Assembly: GCA_032164245.1 (NCBI GenBank)
Contig: JAVMKO010000001.1
Coordinates: 288,679,041 to 288,743,040 of the forward strand
Direction of reading: 5' to 3'
From: Sternotherus odoratus
Lineage: Eukaryota; Chordata; Testudines; Kinosternidae
DNA length: 64,000 nucleotides
The number at the start of each line of letters is the position of its first letter. Position 1 is the first letter of the stretch. Below are positions 23,461 through 34,042 of the stretch, one piece after another. A program made the translations under genes and the position numbers. The notes beneath the pieces are model-generated. The model was not told the DNA's origin. It worked only from the letters and a program-made list of their open reading frames with translations, and searched no databases.

Positions 23461-24439
23461 ATCACTGACATTGATGAGAATTGTGCCTTGATCAAAGGCA
23501 CGATGTCAGCTTTACCATGTCAGTAAATCAAGGCATCTGAAGAGAGGGTAATGATGGCTCTAAACTAGCTTCATGTTCCCCTGACCCCCAGGGCTGCTGC
23601 GGGGCAGGGTGGCCCATGGCATAATTTAGAGCAGCCTTGGGGCACATCTACATTACACCCAGTTGTAAATGTTTCCAGGGGGCTGTTCCAATGCTAGGGA
23701 TTGGCAGCCCTCTCTCCCTCTGTATGTCCATGACATGCCCCCTATGCTGGAGTGGCAGCAAAGAAATGACTATGCCAACCAAAGGAATCCTAAGATGCCC
23801 AGCTTTCTAGCCCCTCTGCACTGTAAGAATCTGATGCATCACAGTTTTACCCTTTAGGCAAAGCTTTTGGGGCAAAATAACCATTTTTCCTTTCCAAGGG
23901 ATGGGTGGATTTGCCTGCTGCTTTTAACATTCATCTAACGTTCCATATGGTGACTGTGCAAACCTGCTGTAACCCAGACCTCGGTTTGCATCCCAGCTGC
24001 CCGTCGCGTTCAGTGCAGTATTTATGGGAGAATGGCAGCCATCCCACCTCCCAGCTGGAAGGGCTGCCTGAAACAGGGGAGAGCCGGTTTGCAGACTCTT
24101 AAGCAACAAGGAGGGGCCACTGAGAGAACGAGGGGGGAGTAAAGATCACAGCACAACTGGATTGCTGAGATCAGGGGCTTCTCCTGAGTCCCCACAGAAT
24201 TTCCCTGCTGAATCTTTCACTAACCATAAAAAAATTAACGTCAGATGGAATTAATGAAACATTATAAATAACCCTCCTCATGATCCAGCCGTTAGATGCC
24301 TCTTGGAGACTAAAGACCATTCCGCACACATCCTCTGCAAGGCTAGTGACAGGAATCTGAGACAAGGAGGAAAGATAACAAGGGCTAGACATCCTTGGAG
24401 TAGGAATAAGACAACCCTTACACCAACGACCTGGTCTAG

Positions 24440-24870
24440 CACTGTGCAAATAATGGATTTTTCGGTTCACTGATAAGTCTGAAAAATTGGAGGGGGGTGG
24501 GAGGAAATAGTTTCAGGCTGAAGCGAAAACCATTATTTTTTAAATTTTCAGTGAATCGAAAAGTAAAACGAAACTTTGTTTTGGGTTGAACAACATGTTC
24601 TGTTTCGATTTTGAGCCTTTTAAATTGGTCCTGATTTTTTTTTAAAAGTAAAATTCTAGGAAATTTCTAAACAGAAAGTTGCTTCGGACTGAAAATATTG
24701 AAATGTTTCATTTTGCAAAGGTTGAAATGAAACATGTCCAGTTGTTAAGAATTTTTGTGTTTCGTTTTCGGCACATGAATTCGCAAAACGTTTTCTTCTC
24801 GCCAAATCAGCATTTTTTGCTGGAAAAAGTTACATTTGAAAACTGTCGCCCTGCTCTAACCTGGACTCTA
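24440..24870. repeat. AT-rich MITE-like block
   Basis: Repeated TTTTC/GAAAA text with GGTTCACTGATAAG and GTGAATCGAAAAG resembles the AT-rich MITE family common in turtles. Termini were not resolved. Confidence 0.4.
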
Positions 24871-25322
24871 CAGAAATATTTCAAATGCCCAGAGAAGGAT
24901 CGGCAGGTACCTTAGCTGAGATGAAAATAATAAGGGCTGTCAACCTTCATGATCATGGTATCAGCTGATCTCCAGTAGAGGTCTGGAAGAAAATTCCTTC
25001 CCTGATGCATGGTTACAGCCCAGAGCAAGGTGGGTACTGTTCCCCTGTAATCTCTCTGGGTTTTCCTGTAAAATAGGGATAATAATAGCTATGTGGCAGA
25101 CGTTAGGGGGAACTGACTAATTAACCATTGCAAAGTACTTTCAGATCCTCAGATGAAAGACAAAGCAAGGGTCTTCCTCTGGGGCATCTGGCGTAAGTCA
25201 CTGTCGGAGTCAAAATATTTGGCCGGATATTTTTGGAACCAAATTCCAAGGGCTGAGCATCCACTTTGTATAATTTAGCATTGGCTTGTGATGCTCAGTC
25301 TTTGCCAAATGAGTCTGTTTCT

Positions 25323-25341
25323 TAGCGCCATCTTGTGATGG
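25323..25341 (-). promoter_or_regulatory. CTCF-like motif in GAB2 intron 3
   Basis: TAGCGCCATCTTGTGATGG matches the reverse CTCF consensus TAGCGCCMYCTRGTGG except for two positions. The CGCCATCTTG core also resembles a YY1 site. Confidence 0.3.
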
Positions 25342-25879
25342 TTTCTGTGAACAGCACCGTCTTTATCGCCACACATTGAGGGAGACATGCCCGGACCTTA
25401 AAATAGAAACAAAATCATCCTCTTGTTGGCCCTTGCCCACCGAGCGGACAAAAGTTACTCACCTCAGAAACAACAAATTGTAGCTCCCCTGTGTAATTTA
25501 CTGCCGGCAAAATCTTCTCTGGAACACTAATCAGTGGCACAACAAGGCCCCTCGATGGCCATTGTCCTGGGGCCGGAGGAACTCACTCTTCTGGCCGCAG
25601 CCAGAAGGTAGGAGGAGTTTTGGGCCCCCTTTCTATTATGGGTGGAGAGGGGTGTGCCTTTTCTTACCCTCCCTTGTGCACACCCCTCTTTCAACCTGGG
25701 CTAGGCCAGCTCCACCGTTGTATTTATGCCACTGAATATTATTTCCTCCTAATATCTCTGTTATTGCCGCAACACAAGGCTGTATGATGTCTATAAATAC
25801 AATACACAGATATAAGCACATGCAGACCAAAACTGTTAAAAGAAGGTTACGGTTTCAAAGTCAAGCACAGAAAAGTTAG

Positions 25880-26690
25880 GAAATGCCAGGATTACACAAG
25901 AATGGTCCATCTAGCCCAGAATCCTGTCTTCTGAGAGTGGCCAATGCCAGATGCTTCAGGAGCAATGAACAGAACAGGGCAGTTATTGAGTGATAGGTAT
26001 TGACTTCCCCTCTGCCCGGTGGGTGCTTGACCGCCCCCTTGGCCCTGCCCCTGCCTCAGCTCTTCCTGCCTCACCCTTTCCCCACCCCCATTCCACTCCT
26101 TCCCCAAAGTACCTGTCCCTGCTCTGGCTCTTCTCTGCCTCCTCCCCTGCGCACGCCACATCCTCGCTCCTCCCCCTCCCTCATGGAAAGTCCGATGTGC
26201 CGTCAAACAGCTGTTAGGTGGCGGAAAGCACTGGAAGGGAAAGGGAGGAGCAGGAACACGGCACTCGGGATGGGGAGAAGGTGAGGAGGGGACAGGGGGA
26301 GCTTGGCTGCCGGTGGGTGCTGAGCACCCACTAATTTTTCCTACAGAGCACCCACGGAGTCAGCACCTATGTACTGAATGATCCATCCCCTGGCTGCCAC
26401 TCCCAGCTCCTGGCACTTGGAGGTTTTGAACACCCAGAGCGTGGAATTGCATCCCTGACAATCTTGGCTAATAGCTATTGATGGAGCTATCCTCCATGAA
26501 CTTATCTAATTCTTTTTTGAACCCAGTTATATTTTTCACCTTCACAACATCCCCTGACAAGGAGTTCCACAGGTTGACTGTGTTGTGTGAAGTCATACTC
26601 CCTTTTGTTTTTTTAAACCTGCTGTGTCTATTAATTTGATTGGATGACCCCTAGTTCTTGGGTCATGTGAAGGGGTAAATAAATTAAGAG
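25880..26690 (-). mobile_element. CR1 LINE 3' remnant interrupted by a hAT
   Basis: ATCCTGTCTTCTGAGAGTGG and GGCCAATGCCAGATGCTTCA lie before the insert; AATGATCCATCCCCTGGCTG and GTTCCACAGGTTGACTGTGT lie after it. The two halves are continuous in the copies at 32847 and 55225. Confidence 0.85.
25995..26374. mobile_element. hAT element inside the CR1
   Basis: The ends are inverted: AGGTATTGACTTC at the left and GAGTCAGCACCTATG at the right. The flanks are TGAGTGAT (25987-25994) and TGAATGAT (26375-26382), 7 of 8 identical. The GC-rich interior produces spurious frames. Confidence 0.8.
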
Positions 26691-26837
26691 TGTCCATACG
26701 GATGAGTGCTGAAAGCACAGGAGAGTCCATTTCTCAGTGCTGCATCAGCAACCATAGAAGTTTGGCAAAGTTATAAGCAAATAGGGTTTTATAGTGGAAA
26801 GTTTTGGGCAGTCTTACCTGTAGGTGACAGTGTTAGA

Positions 26838-26890
26838 CAGAAAACAATGAGGAGTCCTTGTGGCACCCTCGAGACTAACACCTTTAGTTG
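26838..26890 (-). repeat. Fragment of the GTGGCACC repeat family
   Basis: GAGGAGTCCTTGTGGCACCC and GAGACTAACACC are the reverse complement of the text found at 40-80 and 3560-3600. Confidence 0.55.
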
Positions 26891-27719
26891 AGACTCTTTG
26901 TTACCTCTAACACCACATGATTTCATCTGGCTTACTGGCCAAACTCATTATGCCAGGACCCCATCTCCCAGAGTCCAACAGCTGCTTCCTTTGTCTCTTC
27001 AGGTGCAGTGAATGTGCTGGACAAGGGGAGAGAGAGAGGTGGAGAGGGGGAGGCATTGTCCTGTCCCTTTTTATAGTTAGTCTCCTGTTGACAAACATTT
27101 CCACCTGAGACCCAGAAGACACAGAGTCTGTGTGGAAGGATGTTCCCTGCTGGGCTTTTTTTCACCTGTTTGAACTTCCTTTGTTTTCCCTCCTTGTGTG
27201 ATGACTTTATTTACTGCTTAAATGCAAGTTAAGCGGGCGCATACTTTCCTTTGCGTTAGGACAGACCTGTTTGCCAATTTCTGTTTGTAAGGCAGGGCGG
27301 GGGGCAGGCTGTGAGATTTGGAACATAGGTTAATAACATCACACAGTAAAATCTTGTAACGTCACGTACAATGTTGCCACACATATTTTATCAGGACAAT
27401 ACTGACATGCAAATTAGGAGTTTTCCAATGATACCTCCCAAGGCATACTTTGTACAGAAATGATTACAGTTGAGTGTGAACACAGGAGTGCATCCTGTCA
27501 CAACCAAGTCATTCCTTCCACAGGGAAGGGCTCTGAATGGTACCAGCAGGGAGGTGGCGTTCGCCCAGCCCTAGGACACTGCCAGAGGGCTGGCCCCCTA
27601 TACCTCAGATCCCAGGGTAACCATGAAAGCTCTGTGCCTCTGAAATCCCTTCCTCCTCCCCTCCTGTTACTGTGCCCAGGTTTCCCCTCAGGGGATTTCG
27701 TTCTGTGGTAGAGCCAAGT

Positions 27720-27866
27720 GAGGCAGGTGTCTTTATCCACTTTTATATGATAGGGAGGCACAGGGAGTGTAGCATGTGACTTGCCCAGGGTCACCCAGCA
27801 AGTCAGCGGCTCTCCTGACTCCCAGAGCCCTGCTATAGCCATTGGCCACGCTGCCTCAGAGAGCTA
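27720..27866 (-). repeat. MIR-like SINE ending just before GAB2 exon 4
   Basis: GTGACTTGCCCAGGGTCACC and GTCAGCGGCTCTCCTGACTC are the reverse complement of MIR. It ends about 25 bases before the exon 4 acceptor. Confidence 0.7.
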
Positions 27867-27891
27867 AGCCACGCCCTTTCCTCTTTCCTAG

Positions 27892-28478
27892 GAGCGCCAG
27901 TTTCTCCCAAGCCACAAGGTCCTCGTTCTTCAATAGGAGCGACACGGCCGTTCAGAAGCTCTCCCAGGGCAATGGACACTGTGTGAACGGGGTCGGTGGG
28001 CAAGTCCACGGATTCTACAGCTTGCCGAAGCCCAGCAGGCACAATTCAGAGCTCAGGGATAGCGCCTACGACCTCCCGCGGAGCTTTGGCTCTTACACTC
28101 ACACCAAAGCCAGCCTCACGAGCTCAGACACGGATAACGAGGAGGTCTATACCTATAAGACTCCCAACAACACCTTGTGCAAGGAGTTTGGGGAGCTCTC
28201 CACGGACTCCTATGACATCCCCGCCACCCCTCTCTCCGTATACCAGATCCCCAGGACATTCACGCTGGACAAGAACCACAACACGCTGGCCGTGGCCTCC
28301 AGTGATTCACCCGCTGCTCCCCCACCCCGGCCCCCTAAACCGGGGCAGATGGAGTCACGGTGGGGCAGCCCCCAGCAGCGCCCTCCGAATGGTGAAAGCA
28401 TAGGTATGGTCTCCGTGGCGACTACCATTCCCAGGAGGAACACCTTACCAGCAGTGGAGAACAGCAGACTACATCGAG
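27892..28478 (+). CDS. GAB2: GAB2 exon 4 (central region: YxxP sites, Grb2 SH3 site, 14-3-3 site)
   Basis: This is the largest exon, 196 codons, running from the second part of an Arg codon after CTTTCCTAG to CATCGAG before GTAAAA. Visible motifs in order are SAYDLPRS, the acidic stretch SDTDNEEVYTY, DSYDIPATP, SVYQIPRTFTLDKNHN, the class II proline motif APPPRPPKP (canonical Grb2 C-SH3 site) and IPRRNTLPAVEN. RRNTLP corresponds to the mammalian GAB2 site that binds 14-3-3 when the Thr is phosphorylated. DSYDIP supplies a YxxP motif where, from memory, human GAB2 has Met instead of Tyr. A segment MVSVA near the end differs from the human spacing. The exon is relatively GC-rich and open throughout. 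A MIR-like SINE ends about 25 bases before the acceptor. Confidence 0.96.
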
Positions 28479-29455
28479 GTAAAAGTGTTACATTTAAATG
28501 GGGGGGGGGGGGCAAAGCGCCTTTTCCCCAGCTATCAAGTTGGACAGTACAGCCAAAGATGCCGACTCCATGAGCGAGAGGTTGGGCCACATTCTCAGGC
28601 TGTGTAAATCAGCATAGTTCAACTGAAATCAGTGGAGCTGCGCTGGTTTATCCCAGTCGAGGAGCTGGTGATACATACTAAGGGGATGGGCTTGTGGCAT
28701 ATATGAACATGCCTGAATTTTGGGGTATGTCCAAATTCTGTACATTTGGTTCTTCTGTATAAAGGGCTGAACCAAAACCCCAGATTCAGTCACCCCCAAA
28801 CTTTGGGGAAGTTCAGATCTAGAGCAAAACACCACCATTCAGGCCCATATTTTTTTGCAGCTCCTTTGACTTTTCATTCAATTTATGGCCAAAGTTTTCA
28901 AAAGTTGCCACTGATTTTGAAAGCCTTGAAGTTTGGGTGCCCAACATGAGACAACTGGAGGTTATTTTCAGGGGGCCCCAAGGCCTGATTTTCAGAGGTC
29001 CAAAGCAGCTGCAGCTCCCGTTGATTTTGACTGGAGCTGTGGTTCTTCGGCGCCTCCGAAAATCAGAGTCGGGCCGTCTCCAACCGGACACACACATGAC
29101 CAGGCACTTTTAAAATGTTTAGCGTAAAGCTGCAAGGAACTGACTGGCCGAGGAGAATAGTTCATGTAAGGTGGGGCCTTTCGCTCCGGGAGCTAAGTCA
29201 GCTGAAGTCAAATGCTGTTACTGCCCTCACTAGCCATCAGTGAGGATCAATGAATAAAACAGCTGTGGAGTACTTAGACCAAACTGTTTGAGATGGGATA
29301 GAAAAAAAAGAGAGAAGACTTGCACAGAACTCTGCCCAGCTACCCATACTCTGCTAACCTAAACACACATCATTTGCTGTATAGTAATAACCAGCCATAG
29401 TTAAAGGTGAATTGTTGAGGGCTACATGTGTCAGGGGCCATGGTTTGTGTTTCAG
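28479..29455 (+). other. GAB2: GAB2 intron 4
   Basis: GT-AG intron of about 1 kb. A G-run sits at 28500-28513. The middle part (28915-29100) belongs to the same repeat family as 56970-57160, recognised by CTGATTTTCAGAGG-like text and GCAGCTCC. No exon was seen. Confidence 0.85.
28915..29100. repeat. Interspersed repeat shared with 56970-57160
   Basis: TTTTCAAAAGTTGCCACTGA, CTGCAGCTCCCGTTGATTTT and GAAAATCAGAGTCGGGCC recur, diverged, at 56970-57160. Confidence 0.5.
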
Positions 29456-29550
29456 CTTCTTCCTGTGAGACTTACGAATACCCCCAGCATGGTGGCGGCA
29501 GCACTGTCCAGTCAGCAGAGTCTGTGAACGATGGATTCAACTCATATCTG
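29456..29550 (+). CDS. GAB2: GAB2 exon 5 (CETYEYP segment)
   Basis: A short exon that starts after TTTCAG and ends at CTG before GTAAGT, a strong donor. It reads ASSCETYEYPQHGGG and then VQSAESVNDGFNSYL, ending in phase 0. Human GAB2 has ASSCETYEYPQRGGE at this place, so the assignment is direct. The second half is divergent from the mammalian protein, as expected for this low-constraint part of the scaffold. Tyr residues in CETYEYP are potential phosphorylation sites, but no specific partner can be assigned from sequence. Confidence 0.92.
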
Positions 29551-29939
29551 GTAAGTTGATGCTACTACCACCTGCTTGTGTCGTGTGTCCCCCTCACCCC
29601 AGAGGAAGTGAGTCTGCCATCCACGGACACAGCACACACATTGCATGCCCCAGGACTGGCTTTGCCTGCAGTACAATTCCGACCGGCCCCTGAAGGCACA
29701 TGGAGGATGCCATTTTGTTCTACAGCTTCAGTTCATGCTGGAGCCCTGGAAGTCTCTGCTTCAACCCTAGTGACCTATTTAACCGTTGTTTACTAGTAGC
29801 TAGATAAACTCACACCATTCAGAACTGAGATTTGATTTGGATGCGTACCCAAACCGTATCTGACTGGTACGTCAGCTCAGAGAAGCACCAAAGATATTGG
29901 ACGCTTGTTGAAACATCCAGCGTTTTAACCATTGGACCA

Positions 29940-30152
29940 AACTACAAAGGGAAGTGGTGGATTCTCCATCTCTTGATGTCTTCAGGTCAAGACTGGATGC
30001 CTTAATGAAAGATGTACTTTAGCCAAGCACAAGTTATGCAGGGGTAACTGGGTGAAATTTAAGGGCCTGTGATATACAGGTGTTCAGACTAGATGATTTA
30101 ACGGTCTTTTTTGGAAATATAATCTATGAATCTGAATCTATGATTCTGCAGA
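29940..30152 (+). mobile_element. CR1 LINE 3' end
   Basis: GAAGTGGTGGATTCTCCATC, TCAGGTCAAGACTGGATGCC, and terminal ATGAATCTGAATCTATGATT match the CR1 end with its short direct repeat. Confidence 0.8.
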
Positions 30153-30719
30153 GATGAGCTGGAAATGTTGCCAGCACAGATTCTATCATGAGAATTCTGA
30201 TATTTCCTGCTTCCTTTTGAACTGGAAATACCATTAAACCAGCCTCTGTCACGGCTGAAGCCAGGACATGCAGAGATGCATGAGAAACGGAGTTAGCTGA
30301 ACTATTTTCTAACCTTCAAGAAGGTTCCGTTCAGTTTGAAGTTTGCACGAGTTTCTCTGGATGGATTCCACCATCCCATCTTTAATCCCCACCCTGAACT
30401 TGGAGCTCAATGAGCTGTTTTGATAAAGATCATTATGAGAGCTGTGTGCAAAATTCACAGTGGAAATGCAAAGGCTCCTTTCTGAGTTCTGCAATCATGC
30501 TCTGAGGCCACAAGAAGGGGTCCAGGTCTGGGAATTCAAACCATCCTCCCAGCTCAACATGCTTGTGATATTCAAAGCCTAACTACAGCATCTTGAAAAC
30601 CCAGAGCTCCTGAGTTGGAGGAATTGAGAGGCAGAGTTATTTACCAGACATTACAGGGACACTCTAAAGCCAGTCCACTTCACAGCAGGCTGTTCCAACC
30701 ATCCTTGTGAGGGAGCCAG

Positions 30720-31430
30720 TGTCGTGATGGGAGGTGGCTATGGTGGAGCAGAGGGACCAATAGATGGGACCTGCCTTCCAGGAGTGGTAGAGGAATCTGA
30801 TCGTTCCTCATATACTAAGGTCACATCCGGAGACTGGATAGAGTTGTGGTTGGAGACATGGTTCACTAGAAATACTCATAGCTGGAAATGTGGTGAGGTA
30901 GCCTTATTTACTTCCCTATTGACTGTGAAGTTGGGTCTCAATGGACATCTAGACACACTTCCACAGAGTGCTGGGGAGGATCCTCTGGTTGTGGTACGTA
31001 TTGGTACAAAGGACATAGGGAGGTGTAGGAAGGAGGTCTTGGAAGCTAAATTAGGGTGCTGGGATTAGCTCCACACCTGAGCCAGCTAGTCAGGGAACCA
31101 TCAGGGTCTCAAGGCGAGGATGAGAAGATGTTGTAGAGGGGAAGTTTAAATTCATTGGAGATTCCTTAAGGAAACAAGGACCTGATACTAAGGGGATGGG
31201 CTTCACCTTAACCCAGGTGGAAGCTAGCACAGGGGGATTATTAAAACCAGGAGCTGTGGGAAAGCTGACAGGTGCTATGGAGCACTTGGGTTGGGCAAAG
31301 ACACTCACTAAGGAGGACAGGAACTGTCAGCTCCTTGGAGCAAGGATTGTTTTCTCTTTCCCTGTTTGGAAAGTGCCCTGCACACTTTAGGCAATACTGG
31401 AAATCAGTTGTAATATTAAAGGTAATACTG
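30720..31430 (+). mobile_element. Decayed LINE (CR1-like) 5' segment, tentative
   Basis: The frame 30724-31068 ends DPLVVVRIGTKDIGRCRKEV, similar in form to the VxxHVGTNDxxR esterase-like motif of CR1 ORF1. Following text (TGGAGCACTTGGGTTGGGCA) resembles CR1 linker sequence. Evidence is thin. Confidence 0.35.
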
Positions 31431-31723
31431 TCTCCCTCTGGCAGTAAAGGCTAGCCCAGAAATTAAAGCTGAATGGGAGCAAAGAGAGGTACAGGATCAG
31501 CGCCAGAGCTCCCCGGAACTGGGAACTGTTTGACGTTCAGATCCAAAGGCTGACGTGAATTTGGTAGCTTTGACCCCATCTCCAGTGTCAACGTCTGCTC
31601 ACTGTGATAGAGAGGGATTGTACTCTGGGGGCTAGCCACAGTGAGTAACTCTGAATACTGCTGCTCGGATTCCATACCTCACTAAATATCCTCTTGACCC
31701 CTAATCTCCCCTGTGCTTTCCAG

Positions 31724-32006
31724 CAAGCCAGAGCCGCAGTGGCTCGCTCCCACAGCACTGACTCCGAGGACAATTATGTCCCAATGAACCCCGGCTCCTC
31801 GTCCCTGCTGAACATGGAGAAAGCGAATGACAATTCCCAGAATCTCTACATCCCCATGAGCCCTGGTCCGCACCACTTTGACCTGCTGGGACTGTCCTCA
31901 GCGACCCTCCCAGTCCATAAAGGAGGAGCCATTACCCAGTGTCACAGGCGGCTGAGCGAAATCCAGCCCCCTCCGGTCAACCGCAACCTCAAACCCGACC
32001 GGAAAG
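31724..32006 (+). CDS. GAB2: GAB2 exon 6 (two p85 YxxM sites and the atypical Grb2 site)
   Basis: The exon starts after CTTTCCAG at CAA and ends at AAAG before GTAAGA. It carries SEDNYVPMNPGSS and LYIPMSPGPHHFD, which are two YxxM motifs that bind the SH2 domains of PI3K p85 when phosphorylated. It then carries EIQPPPVNRNLKPDRK, which contains the PxxxRxxKP pattern, the atypical motif that binds the C-terminal SH3 domain of Grb2. Between them, after LPVHKG, the turtle protein has a few residues (AITQCHRRL) not present in the human sequence that I recall. The first residues (QARAAVARSH) also differ from the mammalian exon start, but the splice phase is conserved. Confidence 0.95.
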
Positions 32007-32296
32007 GTAAGACCAGTTCCTTGGACAGAAACACCTGTACTTGAGGGGAATCTTCACAGGAACTCTGCTATGACTAGTTATAATACTTCAGACAGCTGAA
32101 TAGAGGTATCAGATCGTGCCACAAAACCATGGGGGAACAGTGGTGCACAGTCTCCAGGCAAACACGGGGAGGTGCATTTACTGCCTTCCAGAGCCCTCCA
32201 GCACATACTGAGTGCCACACCCCTGTGCGGGGCACCGCTCCCTGCCCCAGCACAGCCAGCCAACTGCACTGGCCACTATTAGAGCAACTCGAGACT

Positions 32297-32590
32297 TAGG
32301 GCTGGTCCTCACTGGGGGGGGGGATCGACTGCAGATACGCAAACTTCAGCTACGTGAATCACGTAGCTGAAGTTTGCGTATCTGCAGCCGACTTGCCACT
32401 CGTCCTCACGGCGGCGGCAGTCGGAGGCGCGCTCCCCCGTCGACTCCAGCTTGCGCCTCCCGGCAAGGGGTTACACAGTCGACGGGGGTGCCGCGAGCGA
32501 TCGATTTCTCGCGTCTTCATAAGACGCGAGAAATTGATCGCCAGAAGATCGAGGGCTACCCGCCGATTCGGCGGGTAGTGAAGACGTACC
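32297..32590 (-). mobile_element. Multi-hairpin foldback element (GTACGTCTACACT family)
   Basis: It starts TAGGGCTGGTCCTCACT and ends AGTGAAGACGTACCC. Three strong hairpins lie within 250 bases: a perfect 29-bp-arm palindrome at 32329-32387, a 21-bp-arm hairpin at 32497-32541 (20 of 21 paired, 3-base loop), and an 11-bp-arm perfect palindrome at 32556-32578. Same family as 4678 and 9037, but better preserved. Confidence 0.8.
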
Positions 32591-32846
32591 CATACTTACG
32601 GAACAGACTATTAAAGTCTAAAAAAATTAAACTTTTTAGCCCTTTTCCAAATCCAAATTTGGGGGGGGGGGATTTTTGTTCCCCAAGATGATTTGGTTAA
32701 TGTAAGGTGGGGCCTTTCTCTAATGATCTAATGGGCCCTTTTGGGCGTAAAATCTATGGCTCTGCGAGTTACTGATTGTGTGAGGGCGCTGTTCAACAGG
32801 CACTAAGTGCCCAGCACATGACAGGATGAGGCCACTAGTCTGTGTT

Positions 32847-33331
32847 TTAAGAACATAAGAATGACCACACTGGGTCAGACCAATGACCCACCTAGGCCGT
32901 ATCCTGTCTGCCGACAGTGGCCAATGCCAGGTGCTTCAGAGGGAGCGAACAGAACAAGTCAATTATTGAGTGATCCATCCCCTGTCATCCAGTCCCAGCT
33001 TCTGGCAGCCAGAGCATATGGTTGAATCCCTGACCATCTTAGTTAATAGCCACTGAGGGACCTATCCTTCATGAATGTATCTACTTCTTTTTTGAACCCA
33101 GTTATACTTTTGTCCTTCATAGCCTCTCTGGCAACAAGTTCCACAGGTTGACTGTGTGGTGTGTGAAGAAGTGTTTCCTTATGTTTGTTTTAAACCTATT
33201 ACCTATTCATTTCACGGAGTGATCCCTAGTTCTTGTGTTATATGAAGGGATAAATTCCTTATTCACTTTCTCCACACTAATCATGATTTTATAGACCTCT
33301 ATCATATCCCTCCTTAGTTGTCTTTTTTCAT
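32847..33331 (-). mobile_element. CR1 LINE 3' remnant
   Basis: AAGAACATAAGAATGACCAC, CACTGGGTCAGACCAATGAC, GTTCCACAGGTTGACTGTGT and ATATCCCTCCTTAGTTGTC are antisense CR1 text. Confidence 0.9.
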
Positions 33332-33951
33332 ACTATCAGCACGGTAGCTGCCTATTGTTACAAAGTGCTGTATTATTACTGTTCATTAAATCCCATTCTT
33401 TCTGGACCGAGGCGCTCTCCTCTCTGTAATAATGAGCTACATGTTACAGGGCAGATTTCCTTTTAAAATGCTTCATGGACACCCTTCTGGTCAGAGCCCA
33501 CTGCAATGAAGGGGCATGTTGATCATGTTAATTTCTGACTGACGATCAATAGAGGGAGGCTTTTCGATGTCTAATGGGCATCAGTGTTTCTTTACTAAGC
33601 CACACTTACAGGTTGTCCTTCTGGGCATTTTTGGCTCATATCGTTCCCATAGAAGACACATTCAGCCCCCCTGGGGCCCATACAACGGAACTCCCATTGG
33701 AGCCAGCGGGAGTGGGGTGTGCCCATGGGAGGGAGGAATTCTGCTCTGATTTCCCGCGACCCTTGCATGAATGGCTGCAGCATCATTGTGGCTGGGAATA
33801 CTTCTCAACAGCAAGAATAGTGGTGGAGGGGTTTGATCATCCACATGGCTGTGGAGGCCTTTGCATTTCGTTTTTTTAAAATACAGTGATTTAGTGTTAG
33901 GGAGAGTTAAAGAATGTGTTCACTGAGGAATAAATCCTCCTTCCGCGACAG

Positions 33952-34042
33952 CAAAGCCGACGCCTCTGGACCTGAGGAACAACACGGTCATCGATGAGCT
34001 TCCCTTCAAATCGCCAGTCACCAAATCTTGGTCCAGACCAAC
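33952..34042 (+). CDS. GAB2: GAB2 exon 7 (TPLDLRNNTVIDELPFKSP)
   Basis: A 91-base exon that follows CCGCGACAG and ends at AAC before GTGAGT, a consensus donor. With the G carried from exon 6 it reads AKPTPLDLRNNTVIDELPF and then KSPVTKSWSRP, leaving two bases of a Thr codon. This segment is strongly conserved between vertebrate GAB2 proteins and joins the Grb2-binding motif to the C-terminal phosphotyrosine region. The acceptor polypyrimidine tract is short and broken by CGCGA, so this could be a relatively weak acceptor; that last point is inference. Confidence 0.93.

Larger units (their letters stand above)
23272..27891 (+). other. GAB2: GAB2 intron 3
   Basis: GT-AG intron of 4.6 kb. It holds a MIR-like fragment, an AT-rich MITE-like block near 24440-24870, a CTCF-like motif at 25323, a CR1 interrupted by a hAT, a fragment of the GTGGCACC repeat family near 26840, and a MIR-like SINE that ends just before exon 4. 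No additional exon was supported. Confidence 0.85.
29551..31723 (+). other. GAB2: GAB2 intron 5
   Basis: GT-AG intron of 2.2 kb with a CR1 3' end at about 29940-30152 and a decayed LINE-like segment at about 30720-31430. No additional exon was supported. Confidence 0.85.
32007..33951 (+). other. GAB2: GAB2 intron 6
   Basis: GT-AG intron of 1.9 kb. It contains the multi-hairpin foldback element at 32297-32590 and a CR1 remnant at 32847-33331. The rest (33340-33940) shows nothing recognisable. Confidence 0.85.

Noticed and set aside
27996..28403. 135-codon frame overlapping GAB2 exon 4 in another frame
   Set aside because: It is a shadow of the real exon; splice phases and conserved motifs support only the GAB2 frame.
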